A stretch of DNA of 64,000 nucleotides from Paenibacillus caseinilyticus (GTDB lineage Bacteria; Bacillota; Bacilli; Paenibacillales; NBRC-103111), in the NCBI RefSeq assembly GCF_027533645.1, contig NZ_JAQAGY010000032.1, positions 3,393 to 67,392 on the forward strand. Direction: 5' to 3'. A model generated the notes under the pieces. It saw only the letters and a list, made by a program, of their open reading frames with translations, had not been told where the DNA came from and ran no database searches. Positions 1 through 7,953 of the stretch are shown here, piece by piece. The first letter of the stretch is position 1, and every line of letters starts with the position of its first letter. Made by a program: the position numbers and the translations under genes.

Positions 1-1770
1 CGCTTCGCGGGCGGCCAGCCTAGCCTCGGCGGCTTGCGTCTGATCCTGCGAGGCCTGCCGCAGCGCTTCGAGCTCCTGCTGCAGCTCCGCTTCGCGGGCG
101 GCCAGCTTCGCTTCCGATGCCTCTGCCTGCTCGCGTCCCGCCTGCCTCACGGCTTCCAGCTCACGCTGAAGCTCCGATTCCCGCGCATCAAGCTGCTCCT
201 GCCACAGCGCCTCGAGCTCGCGCTGTTCCTCGAGCAGTTCCGCTTCGCGGGCGGCCAGCCTAGCCTCGGCGGCTTGCGTCTGATCCTGCGAGGCCTGCCG
301 CAGCGCTTCGAGCTCCTGCTGCAGCTCCGCTTCGCGGGCGGCCAGCTTCGCTTCCGATGCCTCGGACTGCTCCCGGCTGCGCTGTTCCAATGCCGCCAGC
401 TCATGTTGAAGCTCCGCTTCGCGTTCCGCCAGCTGCTCCTGCCACAGCCGATCCAGCTCCTGCTGCTCGGCCTGCAGCTCCTGCTCACGCTCCAGCAGCC
501 TGGCCTCCGCCTCCGCAGCACGCTCACGGCCGGCCTGCTGTACTGCAGCCAGTGCTTCCAGCAGCTCCGCTTCACGCGCCGCAAGTCTGGCTTGTGCCGC
601 CTCCGACTGTTCCTGTCCAGCCTTGGCCAACGCTTCCAACTCGCCTCGCAGCTCCGTCTCCCGTGAAGCCAGCAGGGCTTCTACCGCTCTCACCTGCTCT
701 TGACCCGACTGCCTTGCGGCCTCAAGCTCACGCTGAAGCTCCGACTCACGCACATCATGCTGCTCTTTCCACAGCGCTTCCAGCCCCTGCTGCTCTTCAA
801 GCAGCTCCGCTTCGCGCGCCGCCAGCTTCGCTTCCGCTTCCGCCGCCTGCTCGCGTCCACGCTGCTCCAGCGCCTCCAGCTCGCCCCGCAGCTCTGCTTC
901 GCGCGCCTCCAGCCGTGCCTCCGCTTCCGCCGCCTGCTCGCGTCCACGCTGCTCCAGCACCTCCAGCTCGCCCCGCAGCTCCGCTTCGCGCGCCGCCAGC
1001 CGTGCCTCCGCTTCCGCCGCCTGCTCGCGGCTCAGCTGCTCCAGCGCCTCCAGCTCGCCCCGCAGCTCCGCTTCGCGCGCCGCCAGCTTCGCTTCCGCTT
1101 CCGCCGCCTGCTCGCGGCTCAGCTGTTCCAGCGCCTCCAGCTCGCCCCGCAGCTCCGTTTCTCGCGCCGCCAGCCGTGCCTCCGCTTCCGCCACTCGCTC
1201 GCGTCCCCGCTGTTCCAGCGCCTCCAGCTCGCCCCGCAGCTCCGCTTCGCGCGCCGCCAGCCGTGCCTCCGCTTCTGCCGCCTGCTCACGGCTCAGCTGC
1301 TCAAGCAGCTCCAGCTCGCCCCGCAGCTCCGCTTCGCGCTCTGCCAGCCTCGCTTCCGCTTCCGCCACTTGCTCGCGTCCACGCTGTTCCAGCGCCTCCA
1401 GCTCGCCCCGCAGCTCCGCTTCGCGCGCCGCCAGCCTCGCTTCCGCTTCCGCCACTTGCTCGCGTCCACGCTGTTCCAGCGCCTCTAGCTCGCCCCGCAG
1501 CTCCGCTTCGCGCGCCGCCAGCCGTGCCTCCGCTTCTGCCGCCTGCTCACGGCTCAGCTGCTCGAGCAGCTCCAGCTCACCCCGCAGCTCCTCTTCGCGC
1601 GCCGCCAGCCGTGCCTCAGCCTCCGCTGCACGCTCCCGGCCGGCCTGCTGCACTGCAGCCAGCGCTTCCAGCAGCTCCGCCTCTCGCGCCGCCAGCTTCG
1701 CTTCCGCTTCCGCCGCCTGCTCACGGCTCAGCTGCTCAAGCAGCTCCAGCTCGCCCCGCAGCTCCGCCTC
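1..1770 (-). repeat. 87-bp (29-codon) in-frame tandem repeats within zapA
   Basis: A conserved block recurs at 881, 968, 1055, 1142, 1229, 1316, 1403, 1490, 1577 and 1751, that is every 87 bp, with one diverged unit at about 1664. Another landmark recurs at 1, 88, 241, 328, 415, 568, 655, 742, 808 and 895; these steps fit units of 87 bp and 66 bp. Bases 1-123 are identical to 241-363. All steps are multiples of three, so the frame is kept. Confidence 0.9.
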
Positions 1771-3060
1771 ACGCTCTGCCAGCTGCACCGCAGCTGCTTC
1801 CGCTTGCTCTCTGCGGGCCAGCTTCACGCCTTCGAGCTCCTGCTGCAGCTCCGCTTCGCGCTCGGCGAGCCTTGCCGCAGCCGCTTCCGCCTGTTCCCGG
1901 CGCGCCTCTTCGAGCGCTTCCAGCTCCAGCTGCAGTTCCAGCTCCCGCTCGGCGAGCTGGCTCTGGGCGGCTGCAGCCTGCTGCAATGCGGTGTCGATCT
2001 CCCCGCGCAGCGCTTGCTCCGCTTCGGCCGCTTCCCGCTCCAGCCGTTCCCGCTCCTCTTGGAGCTGCCGCTTCAGTTCGCTCTCGCGGACACCGCTCTG
2101 CTCCAGCAGCTCATTGTAGAGAGCCACCTGCAGTTCGACCTCCTGCTGCTGCGCAGACAGCTGCTCCTGCATGGAATCGAGCTGATCGCTCAGCTCCGCA
2201 TACTGGGCTTCCCGTGCGGTCAAGCGGGCAGCGAGATCCTCCCGCGCCACTTCCGCGGACAGCAGCTCTTCCTCCAGCTCGCTTACACGGGCTTCTTGTG
2301 CGGCAAGCTTCCCCCGTACCTCAATCTCCGCTTGAGCCTGCTCCTCCAGCTGCGCTTCCAGTGCCGCAACCCGGTTATGTAGTCCGCTCCGTTCCTCCGC
2401 CAGCTCTTCCGAACGCTGCTCCAATCCGCGTGCCGCTGCTTCCAGCTCTTGCACACGCTTACCGAGCCGTTCGGCTTCCGCCGCATCCTGAGCATGAAGG
2501 CCCTGCGTCTCACGCAGTTTCTCCAGCGCGTCCGAGAGCTGGCGCTCCAGGTCCCCGGTCAGCTCGAGCTGGCCTGTCAGCCGTTCCCGGCCTTCCGCCA
2601 GCTCCGATTCCAGCGCCGCTCTCCGCTCTTGAAGGCTGCCGAGCTGGGAGCGCAGCTCTGACGTCTCCTCCGCTGCGATCTCCTTCTCGAGCTGCAGGTT
2701 CTCATGCTCCGCCGTCAGCGAAGAGAGGCGCTCCTGCGAGAGCCCGAGCTCCTCCTGCGCCGCCGTATGCTTCTCGCGAAGCGCAGTAAGCTCCCGCTGG
2801 GCGATATCGAGCTGCCGCTGCCGCTCCGCCGCCCCTTCGAGCTCCTGCTGCATGCGTGTCCATTCGTCCGCCATATTGACGGCGGCGAGCACCGCAATCT
2901 TCGGCAGATCGAGCCTCGGACTCCCCGTAGCGATCCGCTGCATTTGATCGTTGACGACCTCAACGACTTTTTTTATATATGAAGGCGTAGACCTCGAAAC
3001 CAGCTTATACTGGGTGCCATAGATGTCGACGGTCATCTTGACTTTCTCTTCACCGCTCAC
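1..3060 (-). CDS. zapA: ZapA-domain cell division protein with giant coiled-coil extension (3' end outside window)
   Basis: The frame is open from a GTG at 3060 to the window edge, at least 1020 codons with no stop; I translated it by hand. Residues 1 to about 90 look like ZapA, the FtsZ-ring stabiliser: it opens VSGEEKVKMTVDIYGTQYKL, followed by a segment ending in KIAVLAAVNMADEW. Everything after that is Glu/Ala/Leu/Arg/Gln-rich coiled coil. A Shine-Dalgarno site (AAAGGGGAG, about 3069-3077) fits the GTG. It lies downstream of pheT, as in Bacillus (pheS-pheT-rnhC-zapA), although I see no rnhC. Ordinary ZapA is about 85-110 residues, so this is roughly ten times too long. Binding to FtsZ is inferred from the N-terminal domain only. 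The C-terminus is not visible. Confidence 0.8.
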   Translation of the reverse strand, partial: MSGEEKVKMTVDIYGTQYKLVSRSTPSYIKKVVEVVNDQMQRIATGSPRLDLPKIAVLAAVNMADEWTRMQQELEGAAERQRQLDIAQRELTALREKHTAAQEELGLSQERLSSLTAEHENLQLEKEIAAEETSELRSQLGSLQERRAALESELAEGRERLTGQLELTGDLERQLSDALEKLRETQGLHAQDAAEAERLGKRVQELEAAARGLEQRSEELAEERSGLHNRVAALEAQLEEQAQAEIEVRGKLAAQEARVSELEEELLSAEVAREDLAARLTAREAQYAELSDQLDSMQEQLSAQQQEVELQVALYNELLEQSGVRESELKRQLQEERERLEREAAEAEQALRGEIDTALQQAAAAQSQLAERELELQLELEALEEARREQAEAAAARLAEREAELQQELEGVKLARREQAEAAAVQLAEREAELRGELELLEQLSREQAAEAEAKLAAREAELLEALAAVQQAGRERAAEAEARLAAREEELRGELELLEQLSREQAAEAEARLAAREAELRGELEALEQRGREQVAEAEARLAAREAELRGELEALEQRGREQVAEAEARLAEREAELRGELELLEQLSREQAAEAEARLAAREAELRGELEALEQRGRERVAEAEARLAARETELRGELEALEQLSREQAAEAEAKLAAREAELRGELEALEQLSREQAAEAEARLAAREAELRGELEVLEQRGREQAAEAEARLEAREAELRGELEALEQRGREQAAEAEAKLAAREAELLEEQQGLEALWKEQHDVRESELQRELEAARQSGQEQVRAVEALLASRETELRGELEALAKAGQEQSEAAQARLAAREAELLEALAAVQQAGRERAAEAEARLLEREQELQAEQQELDRLWQEQLAEREAELQHELAALEQRSREQSEASEAKLAAREAELQQELEALRQASQDQTQAAEARLAAREAELLEEQRELEALWQEQLDARESELQRELEAVRQAGREQAEASEAKLAAREAELQQELEALRQASQDQTQAAEARLAAREA

Positions 3061-3088
3061 TAAAGTTGCTCCCCTTTCGCACAAAAAC

Positions 3089-3129
3089 AAAAAAATTCTC
3101 CGTATCCTAAAACATTCGATACGGAGAAT
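3089..3129 (-). terminator. Rho-independent terminator after pheT
   Basis: On the minus strand a perfect 12-bp stem (arms 3118-3129 and 3095-3106) is followed by TTTTTGTTTTTG. It separates pheT from zapA, which has its own ribosome site. I did not find a clear zapA promoter between them, so zapA may depend on read-through. Confidence 0.85.
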
Positions 3130-3201
3130 CCCTTTTCCTGCTGTCCCCCTCAACCTTTTGTCGAACTTAAGGGAGGGGTTCCGTAACCCGGATGCCGCGT
3201 C

Positions 3202-5640
3202 CTACTTGCGAAGTTCGGCCCCGAAGGTCTCTTCCAGCGAGGCCACGACACGCGCGTGCAGCTCGCTTACTTCCTCGTCGGTCAGCGTGCGCTCCAGCGT
3301 CCGGTAGACGAGGGAAATCGCCACGCTTTTTTTGCTGTCACCCAGTCGTTCGCCCGTGTAAATATCGAACACCTGGATCGACTCGAGCAGCCCGCCGGCC
3401 GTCTCCTGCGCCTTGGCGATGAGATCCCCGACCGCCACCGTCCGGTCGACGACGACAGCCGTATCCCGGGAGATTGCAGGGAACCGAGGGAGCGGTTTGT
3501 AGGCGAAGGAATCATCCACAAGCTCCACGAGCGTCTCCAGCTCCACTTCCAGCACATAAGTATCGGAGAGATCCTTCTGCTGCTGGAGCTCCGGATGCAG
3601 CTGTCCGATCACGCCGACCACTTTACGCTCACCGCTGCGCTGTACCACAATCTCAGCGGTGCGTCCCGGGTGGAAGCCTTGGGGCTGTGCCGGCACAAAC
3701 TTCGCATCCAGACCCAGGTAAGTGAGCAGGCCTTCAAGCACGCCCTTCAGGTCGTAGAAGTCCACGTTCCCCGGTTTGCCCGTCCAGTGCAGCTCGCTGC
3801 GCTTGCCCGTGAGCAGCGCCGCCAGCAGCAGCTTCTCCTGCGGCAGGGAGCTCAGCGAGGCTTCGCCGGTCACGAAGACCCGGCCCATCTCGAAGACGGC
3901 CACGTCATCCTGGTTCCGGTTGCGGTTATAGACCGCGACATCCAGCAGGTGGGGAATCAGGCTCGTACGCAGCACGCTGCGGTCCTCGCTCATCGGCATG
4001 GCCAGCTTCACCGGCTGAGCGCTGCCATAGGCGCCAGGGTAAGCTGCAATCTGGTCCGGATGCGTGAACGAGTACGTAATCGCCTCATGCAGCCCGCTGC
4101 CGGTCAGCAGCGTACGGGTCAGACGGCGGATGATCTGCTCCTTCGTCAAGGCGCCCGGCGTCGTGACGCCGTGCATCAGCGTCGTCGGAATGTTGTCGTA
4201 GCCGTGCAGACGCGCGACTTCCTCGATGAGATCGACGGCACGGGTAATGTCGCCCCGGCGGCTCGGCACATGCACGAGCAGTCCGTCCGCCCCCACCGGC
4301 TCGGCAGAGAAGTTCAGACGGCCGAAGATCCCTTGCACTTCCTCCACCGACAGCGAAGTGCCCAGATAGCCGTTGATGCGGTCCACCGTCAACTCGATCG
4401 TCACCGGCTTGTGCTCCGCTGTACGGGCTTCGACCACGCCCGAAGCCACGGTTCCGCCGGAGAGCTCCGCGATCAGAGCGGCAGCGCGGTGCAGTGCCGG
4501 CAGGACTGCTTCGGGGTTCACTTCCTTCTCGAAGCGCAGCGACGCTTCGGAGCGCAGGCCGAGCTGGCGGCTCGTCTTGCGGACCGTGCCCCCGTCGAAC
4601 TTCGCGGACTCGAGCAGGATGCGCACGGTGCCGTCCGTCACCTCAGAGTTCGCTCCGCCCATCACGCCTGCGATCGCGACCGGCTTCACGCCGTCCGTAA
4701 TCAGCAGCATATGCGGCTCGAGCGTACGCTCTACCTCATCGAGGGTAACGAGCTTCTCGCCGGCCTTCGCCAGACGGACGTCGATGTGCCCGTTCTCCAG
4801 CTTGTCGGCGTCGAAGGCGTGCAGCGGCTGCCCGTACTCCAGCATGACGTAGTTGGTCACGTCGACGATGTTGTTGATCGGGCGCACGCCGGCCGCCATG
4901 AGGCGGTTCTGGATCCACAGCGGCGATACGCCGACCTTCACGCCTTCGATCAGCGCAGCGGCATAGTGCGTGCACTGCTCCTTGGCCGTAATCTCGACGG
5001 AGATGCGCTCCGCCGCCTGCACGGCGCCCGTACCTGCCTGCTCCGCACCAGGAAGCTTCACTTCGCGTCCCAGAATGGCACCGATCTCGTAAGCCGCACC
5101 AAGCATGCTGAGCGCGTCGGAACGGTTCGGCGTCAGATCAAGGTCCATGACCTCATCGGCGATCGCCAGTACATCCAGGATGCTTGCGCCGATCTCCGTG
5201 TCCTCCGGAAGCACGAGAATGCCCTCCTGGATTTCCTTCGGCAGCAGCTTGTCGTTCAAGCCAAGCTCCTTCGCCGAGCAGATCATGCCCTGGGACTCGA
5301 CACCGCGCAGCTTCGCGCGCTTGATCGCCAGTCCGTCCGGAAGCTTCGCGCCCACGACGGCTACTGGCACCTTTTGGCCGGCTGCCACGTTCTTCGCCCC
5401 GCAGACGATCTGCAGGTCTTCGCCCTTGCCCACATCCACGATACAGACGCTGAGCTTGTCGGCATCCGGGTGCTTCTCGCGGGACTTGACGTAACCCACG
5501 TACACCTCGGTAACTCCTTTGTTGCGATTCTCTACGATATCGACCTCGATGCCGCTGCGGGTGAGTTTCTCCGCGAGCTCTCCGGCCGTAAATCCGCTAA
5601 CGTCCACATACTGGGACAACCACTGGTAAGATACTTTCAT
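3202..5640 (-). CDS. pheT: phenylalanine--tRNA ligase beta subunit
   Basis: This is the 812-residue beta subunit of the cytosolic alpha2-beta2 enzyme that charges tRNA-Phe. The full bacterial architecture is present: an N-terminal tRNA-binding fold (about 40-155, with KHPDADKLSVC), the B3/B4 editing region (about 200-400), the B5 domain (with GDITRAVDLIEEVARLHGYD) and a C-terminal anticodon-binding FDX-ACB domain (from about 715, PRFPAISRDTAVVVD). Length is normal for the family. It starts 21 bp after pheS and shares its T-box leader, so both subunits should be induced together when phenylalanine is short. Nothing is unusual. Confidence 0.98.
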   Translation of the reverse strand: MKVSYQWLSQYVDVSGFTAGELAEKLTRSGIEVDIVENRNKGVTEVYVGYVKSREKHPDADKLSVCIVDVGKGEDLQIVCGAKNVAAGQKVPVAVVGAKLPDGLAIKRAKLRGVESQGMICSAKELGLNDKLLPKEIQEGILVLPEDTEIGASILDVLAIADEVMDLDLTPNRSDALSMLGAAYEIGAILGREVKLPGAEQAGTGAVQAAERISVEITAKEQCTHYAAALIEGVKVGVSPLWIQNRLMAAGVRPINNIVDVTNYVMLEYGQPLHAFDADKLENGHIDVRLAKAGEKLVTLDEVERTLEPHMLLITDGVKPVAIAGVMGGANSEVTDGTVRILLESAKFDGGTVRKTSRQLGLRSEASLRFEKEVNPEAVLPALHRAAALIAELSGGTVASGVVEARTAEHKPVTIELTVDRINGYLGTSLSVEEVQGIFGRLNFSAEPVGADGLLVHVPSRRGDITRAVDLIEEVARLHGYDNIPTTLMHGVTTPGALTKEQIIRRLTRTLLTGSGLHEAITYSFTHPDQIAAYPGAYGSAQPVKLAMPMSEDRSVLRTSLIPHLLDVAVYNRNRNQDDVAVFEMGRVFVTGEASLSSLPQEKLLLAALLTGKRSELHWTGKPGNVDFYDLKGVLEGLLTYLGLDAKFVPAQPQGFHPGRTAEIVVQRSGERKVVGVIGQLHPELQQQKDLSDTYVLEVELETLVELVDDSFAYKPLPRFPAISRDTAVVVDRTVAVGDLIAKAQETAGGLLESIQVFDIYTGERLGDSKKSVAISLVYRTLERTLTDEEVSELHARVVASLEETFGAELRK

Positions 5641-5661
5641 CGCCGTCTCACGCTCCTCTCT

Positions 5662-6696
5662 TTATAGATGCACGAACTGCTTCAGGAACCGCAGGTCGTT
5701 CGTATAGAAATGACGGATGTCTTCAATGTCGTACTTCAGCATCGCTATGCGCTCTACGCCGAGGCCGAATGCAAACCCGCTGTATTCCTCCGGATCGTAG
5801 CCGGCCATCTCCAGCACGCGCGGATGCACCATCCCGGAGCCGAGAATCTCGAGCCAGCCCGTCTGCTTGCACACCCGGCACCCTTCGCCGCCGCACATCG
5901 CACACGTTACGTCCACTTCGGCGCTAGGCTCCGTGAACGGGAAGAAGCTCGGACGCATACGAATCTGGGTCTGCTTGCCGAACAACTCCTGCACGAACTG
6001 CAGCAGGGTGCCCTTCAGGTCGCTCATGCGGATATTCCGGTCGATGACCAGTCCCTCGATCTGCGTGAACATATGCGAATGCGTCGCATCGTCATCGTCG
6101 CGCCGGTAGACGCGGCCCGGACAGATGATCTTCACCGGAACTTCGCCCTTCCTCTTCTCCATCGTGCGCACCTGCACCGGAGACGTATGGGTGCGCATCA
6201 GAATCTCGTCCGTCACATAGAACGAATCCTGCATGTCGCGCGCCGGGTGGTTCTTCGGCAGGTTCAGCGCCTCGAAGTTGTAGTAGTCCTGCTCCACTTC
6301 GGGACCTTCGGCTACCGTATAGCCCATCCCGATGAAAATATCCTCGATCTCCTGGATAACCTTGGAAATCGGATGAGCAGCGCCTTGGGCAGCGGGACGG
6401 CCCGGCAGCGACACGTCGATCGTCTCGGCGGCCAGGCGCGCCTGCGTCTCGGCTGCGTTGTACTCCGCCTGCTTCGCTTCGATGACTTCCTCGATTGCTC
6501 CGCGCACATCGTTAGCTACCTGCCCGATGACCGGACGCTCCTCCGCGCTGAGCGCGCCCATGCCGCGTAGAATTTCCGTCAGCGGCCCTTTCTTCCCCAT
6601 ATACTTGATGCGCAGTTCGCTGAGCTGCTGGGGATTCTCTACGCCCGCCAGCTCCCGAAGCGCTTCTTCCTTCAACGCCAATAACCGTTCTTTCAT
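5662..6696 (-). CDS. pheS: phenylalanine--tRNA ligase alpha subunit
   Basis: This is the catalytic alpha subunit, 344 residues, the usual length. An N-terminal helical hairpin (about 1-90) binds the tRNA. The class II aminoacyl-tRNA synthetase core follows, with the motif 2 region (PGRVYRRDDDDATHSHMF) and motif 3 (GFAFGLGVERIAMLKY). A zinc-like CAMCGGEGCRVC segment lies at about 265-277, as in other Gram-positive PheS proteins. The ATG is preceded by AAGGAGG. It is the first gene of the pheST operon, behind the T-box leader. Confidence 0.98.
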   Translation of the reverse strand: MKERLLALKEEALRELAGVENPQQLSELRIKYMGKKGPLTEILRGMGALSAEERPVIGQVANDVRGAIEEVIEAKQAEYNAAETQARLAAETIDVSLPGRPAAQGAAHPISKVIQEIEDIFIGMGYTVAEGPEVEQDYYNFEALNLPKNHPARDMQDSFYVTDEILMRTHTSPVQVRTMEKRKGEVPVKIICPGRVYRRDDDDATHSHMFTQIEGLVIDRNIRMSDLKGTLLQFVQELFGKQTQIRMRPSFFPFTEPSAEVDVTCAMCGGEGCRVCKQTGWLEILGSGMVHPRVLEMAGYDPEEYSGFAFGLGVERIAMLKYDIEDIRHFYTNDLRFLKQFVHL

Positions 6697-6746
6697 CGCA
6701 TCCTGCCTCCTTCAATTGGTATGTACACCCGCTCCATCAACGCAAA

Positions 6747-7061
6747 AAAGACCTCTCCATCCCGGAATAAGGGACGAACAAGTCGCGGTACCACCCTTGT
6801 TAGAAAGCTCTCCCGGCTCCCGGCCGCGGCACAGGATCCCATAAGAAAGAAGCTTTCTCACTTCATTACAATAACGGTTTAACCGGTTCCTTCTACTTGC
6901 CGGTCTGCCCGGCATCGGGCATTGCGGTTTCAAAGGACTGCTCGGGAGCGAACTTCGGCAGCCTGATTCCACGGACCGCGCTCTCAATCTCCGGCGCGGC
7001 CTCCCTGTGAGGAAGCACTGCTTACTATTCTCCGTCGCTGCATTTGGACGGTATGGAATTA
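6747..7061 (-). promoter_or_regulatory. T-box leader of pheST
   Basis: The conserved T-box sequence AGGGTGGTACCGCGA lies at 6797-6783. It is followed by an imperfect stem (GTCCC/GGGAT core) and a TTTTTT run near 6748, the usual terminator alternative. A GGAGAATAGTAAG-like segment near 7025-7037 is typical of stem I. By position it should sense uncharged tRNA-Phe. A TTC triplet is present in the leader, but I could not fold the specifier loop with certainty. Confidence 0.9.
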
Positions 7062-7067
7062 CTGACC

Positions 7068-7096
7068 ATTATATGCAATCCCCGTGAAGGATGCAA
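7068..7096 (-). promoter_or_regulatory. sigma-A promoter for the pheST leader
   Basis: On the minus strand TTGCAT (7096-7091) and TATAAT (7073-7068) are separated by 17 bp. This would start transcription near 7061, just upstream of the T-box. Confidence 0.7.
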
Positions 7097-7147
7097 GAGC
7101 TTGGAGTCCTTGCGGCAGTCCCGTACAAGCCCCGGGAGCATAACGCC

Positions 7148-7750
7148 TCAAGCTTTCGCCCGTCTGCGGGACCGCCAAGCTTCGAAGCCGAGGGTCAGCA
7201 GGGCGCCGATCGCGGCGAGTCCCATATCCTTTTCGCTGTCGAAGACGTCCCCCTGTATGCCGACATACTCCTGCCCCGCCCCCTGGCCGATCAGAGCCAC
7301 CACCATCTCAATCTCCTCGAAGAGGGAGCTCAGCGCCATGATGATCGCTGCCGGCACGGCGTAGGACCACCAGGCCCTCTGCCCGCTGCGGCGGACATAG
7401 AACTCTCTGGCGGGAATCACCAGAAGGAAGCCGAACAGGAAGTGGACGATCCGGTCAAAATAACTCCGCGGCGTCGGATAAAGCTCCTTGAGCCAGACGT
7501 CAAACGGTGTCGCCTGATAGGTATAATGAGCAGCATACGTATGCAGACAAAGGAACACGAACATAGCGAAGTAAGAGCCGTCCGAGAAACGGAACCGCCT
7601 GCAGGAGAATAGAAGCAGGGGAACGACGAGCACGACGAGCACATTCTCGAACATCCATATCGTACGGTCCTTCGGGTGCCAGGCCATCCAGGCCCAGTAT
7701 ACGGCGTAGACGGCAAGCATTAGCAGCGGCCGGGCAGGCGAAGCGGTCAT
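7148..7750 (-). CDS. DUF2238 (YjdF-type) integral membrane protein
   Basis: A membrane protein of 200 residues, read from the ATG at 7750 because it follows GAAAGGGG; a longer frame upstream lacks such a site. Several hydrophobic segments are clear, for example LLMLAVYAVYWAWMAW and VLVVLVVPLLLF. The conserved parts of the family, around ELYPTPRSYFDRIVHFLFGF and SSLFEEIEMVVALIG, match the uncharacterised DUF2238/YjdF proteins. Molecular function is unknown. It stands alone between pheST and a secreted protein gene. Confidence 0.8.
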   Translation of the reverse strand: MTASPARPLLMLAVYAVYWAWMAWHPKDRTIWMFENVLVVLVVPLLLFSCRRFRFSDGSYFAMFVFLCLHTYAAHYTYQATPFDVWLKELYPTPRSYFDRIVHFLFGFLLVIPAREFYVRRSGQRAWWSYAVPAAIIMALSSLFEEIEMVVALIGQGAGQEYVGIQGDVFDSEKDMGLAAIGALLTLGFEAWRSRRRAKA

Positions 7751-7874
7751 AGCAATCCCCTTTCTGAAAAACCAAGGATGAACTTGGAAGGTATGCCTTA
7801 GTATGGTCCGCTTGGCAGAAGACATGCATGAGGTCCGCCGGCGTGAGGAATCCGTCCGCTGCCGATGGCGCAAT

Positions 7875-7912
7875 AAAAGGCTCCCCGCTCTCTCACAGGA
7901 GAACGGGAAGCC
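7875..7912 (-). terminator. terminator after the secreted protein gene
   Basis: An imperfect stem (GGCTTCCCG...CGGGGAGCC on the minus strand) is followed by TTTTATTG. It lies between the stop at 7954 and the DUF2238 gene. Confidence 0.7.
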
Positions 7913-7953
7913 TGCCGCCGATCCGGCTTCGTGAAAGTAAGCCAAGCCAGAGT

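Noticed and set aside
820..1770. Regular 87-bp repeats as a possible CRISPR array
   Set aside because: There are no unique spacers between repeats, all steps keep a reading frame, and no cas genes are near.
357..2789. An 810-codon plus-strand frame rich in Ala and Pro
   Set aside because: It is the shadow of the repetitive zapA coiled coil. The minus frame has the ZapA start, ribosome site and heptad pattern; the plus frame is low-complexity and has no domain.
3256..5667. An 803-codon plus-strand frame opposite pheT
   Set aside because: The minus strand encodes a full PheT with all domains. High GC content leaves the opposite strand free of stops.
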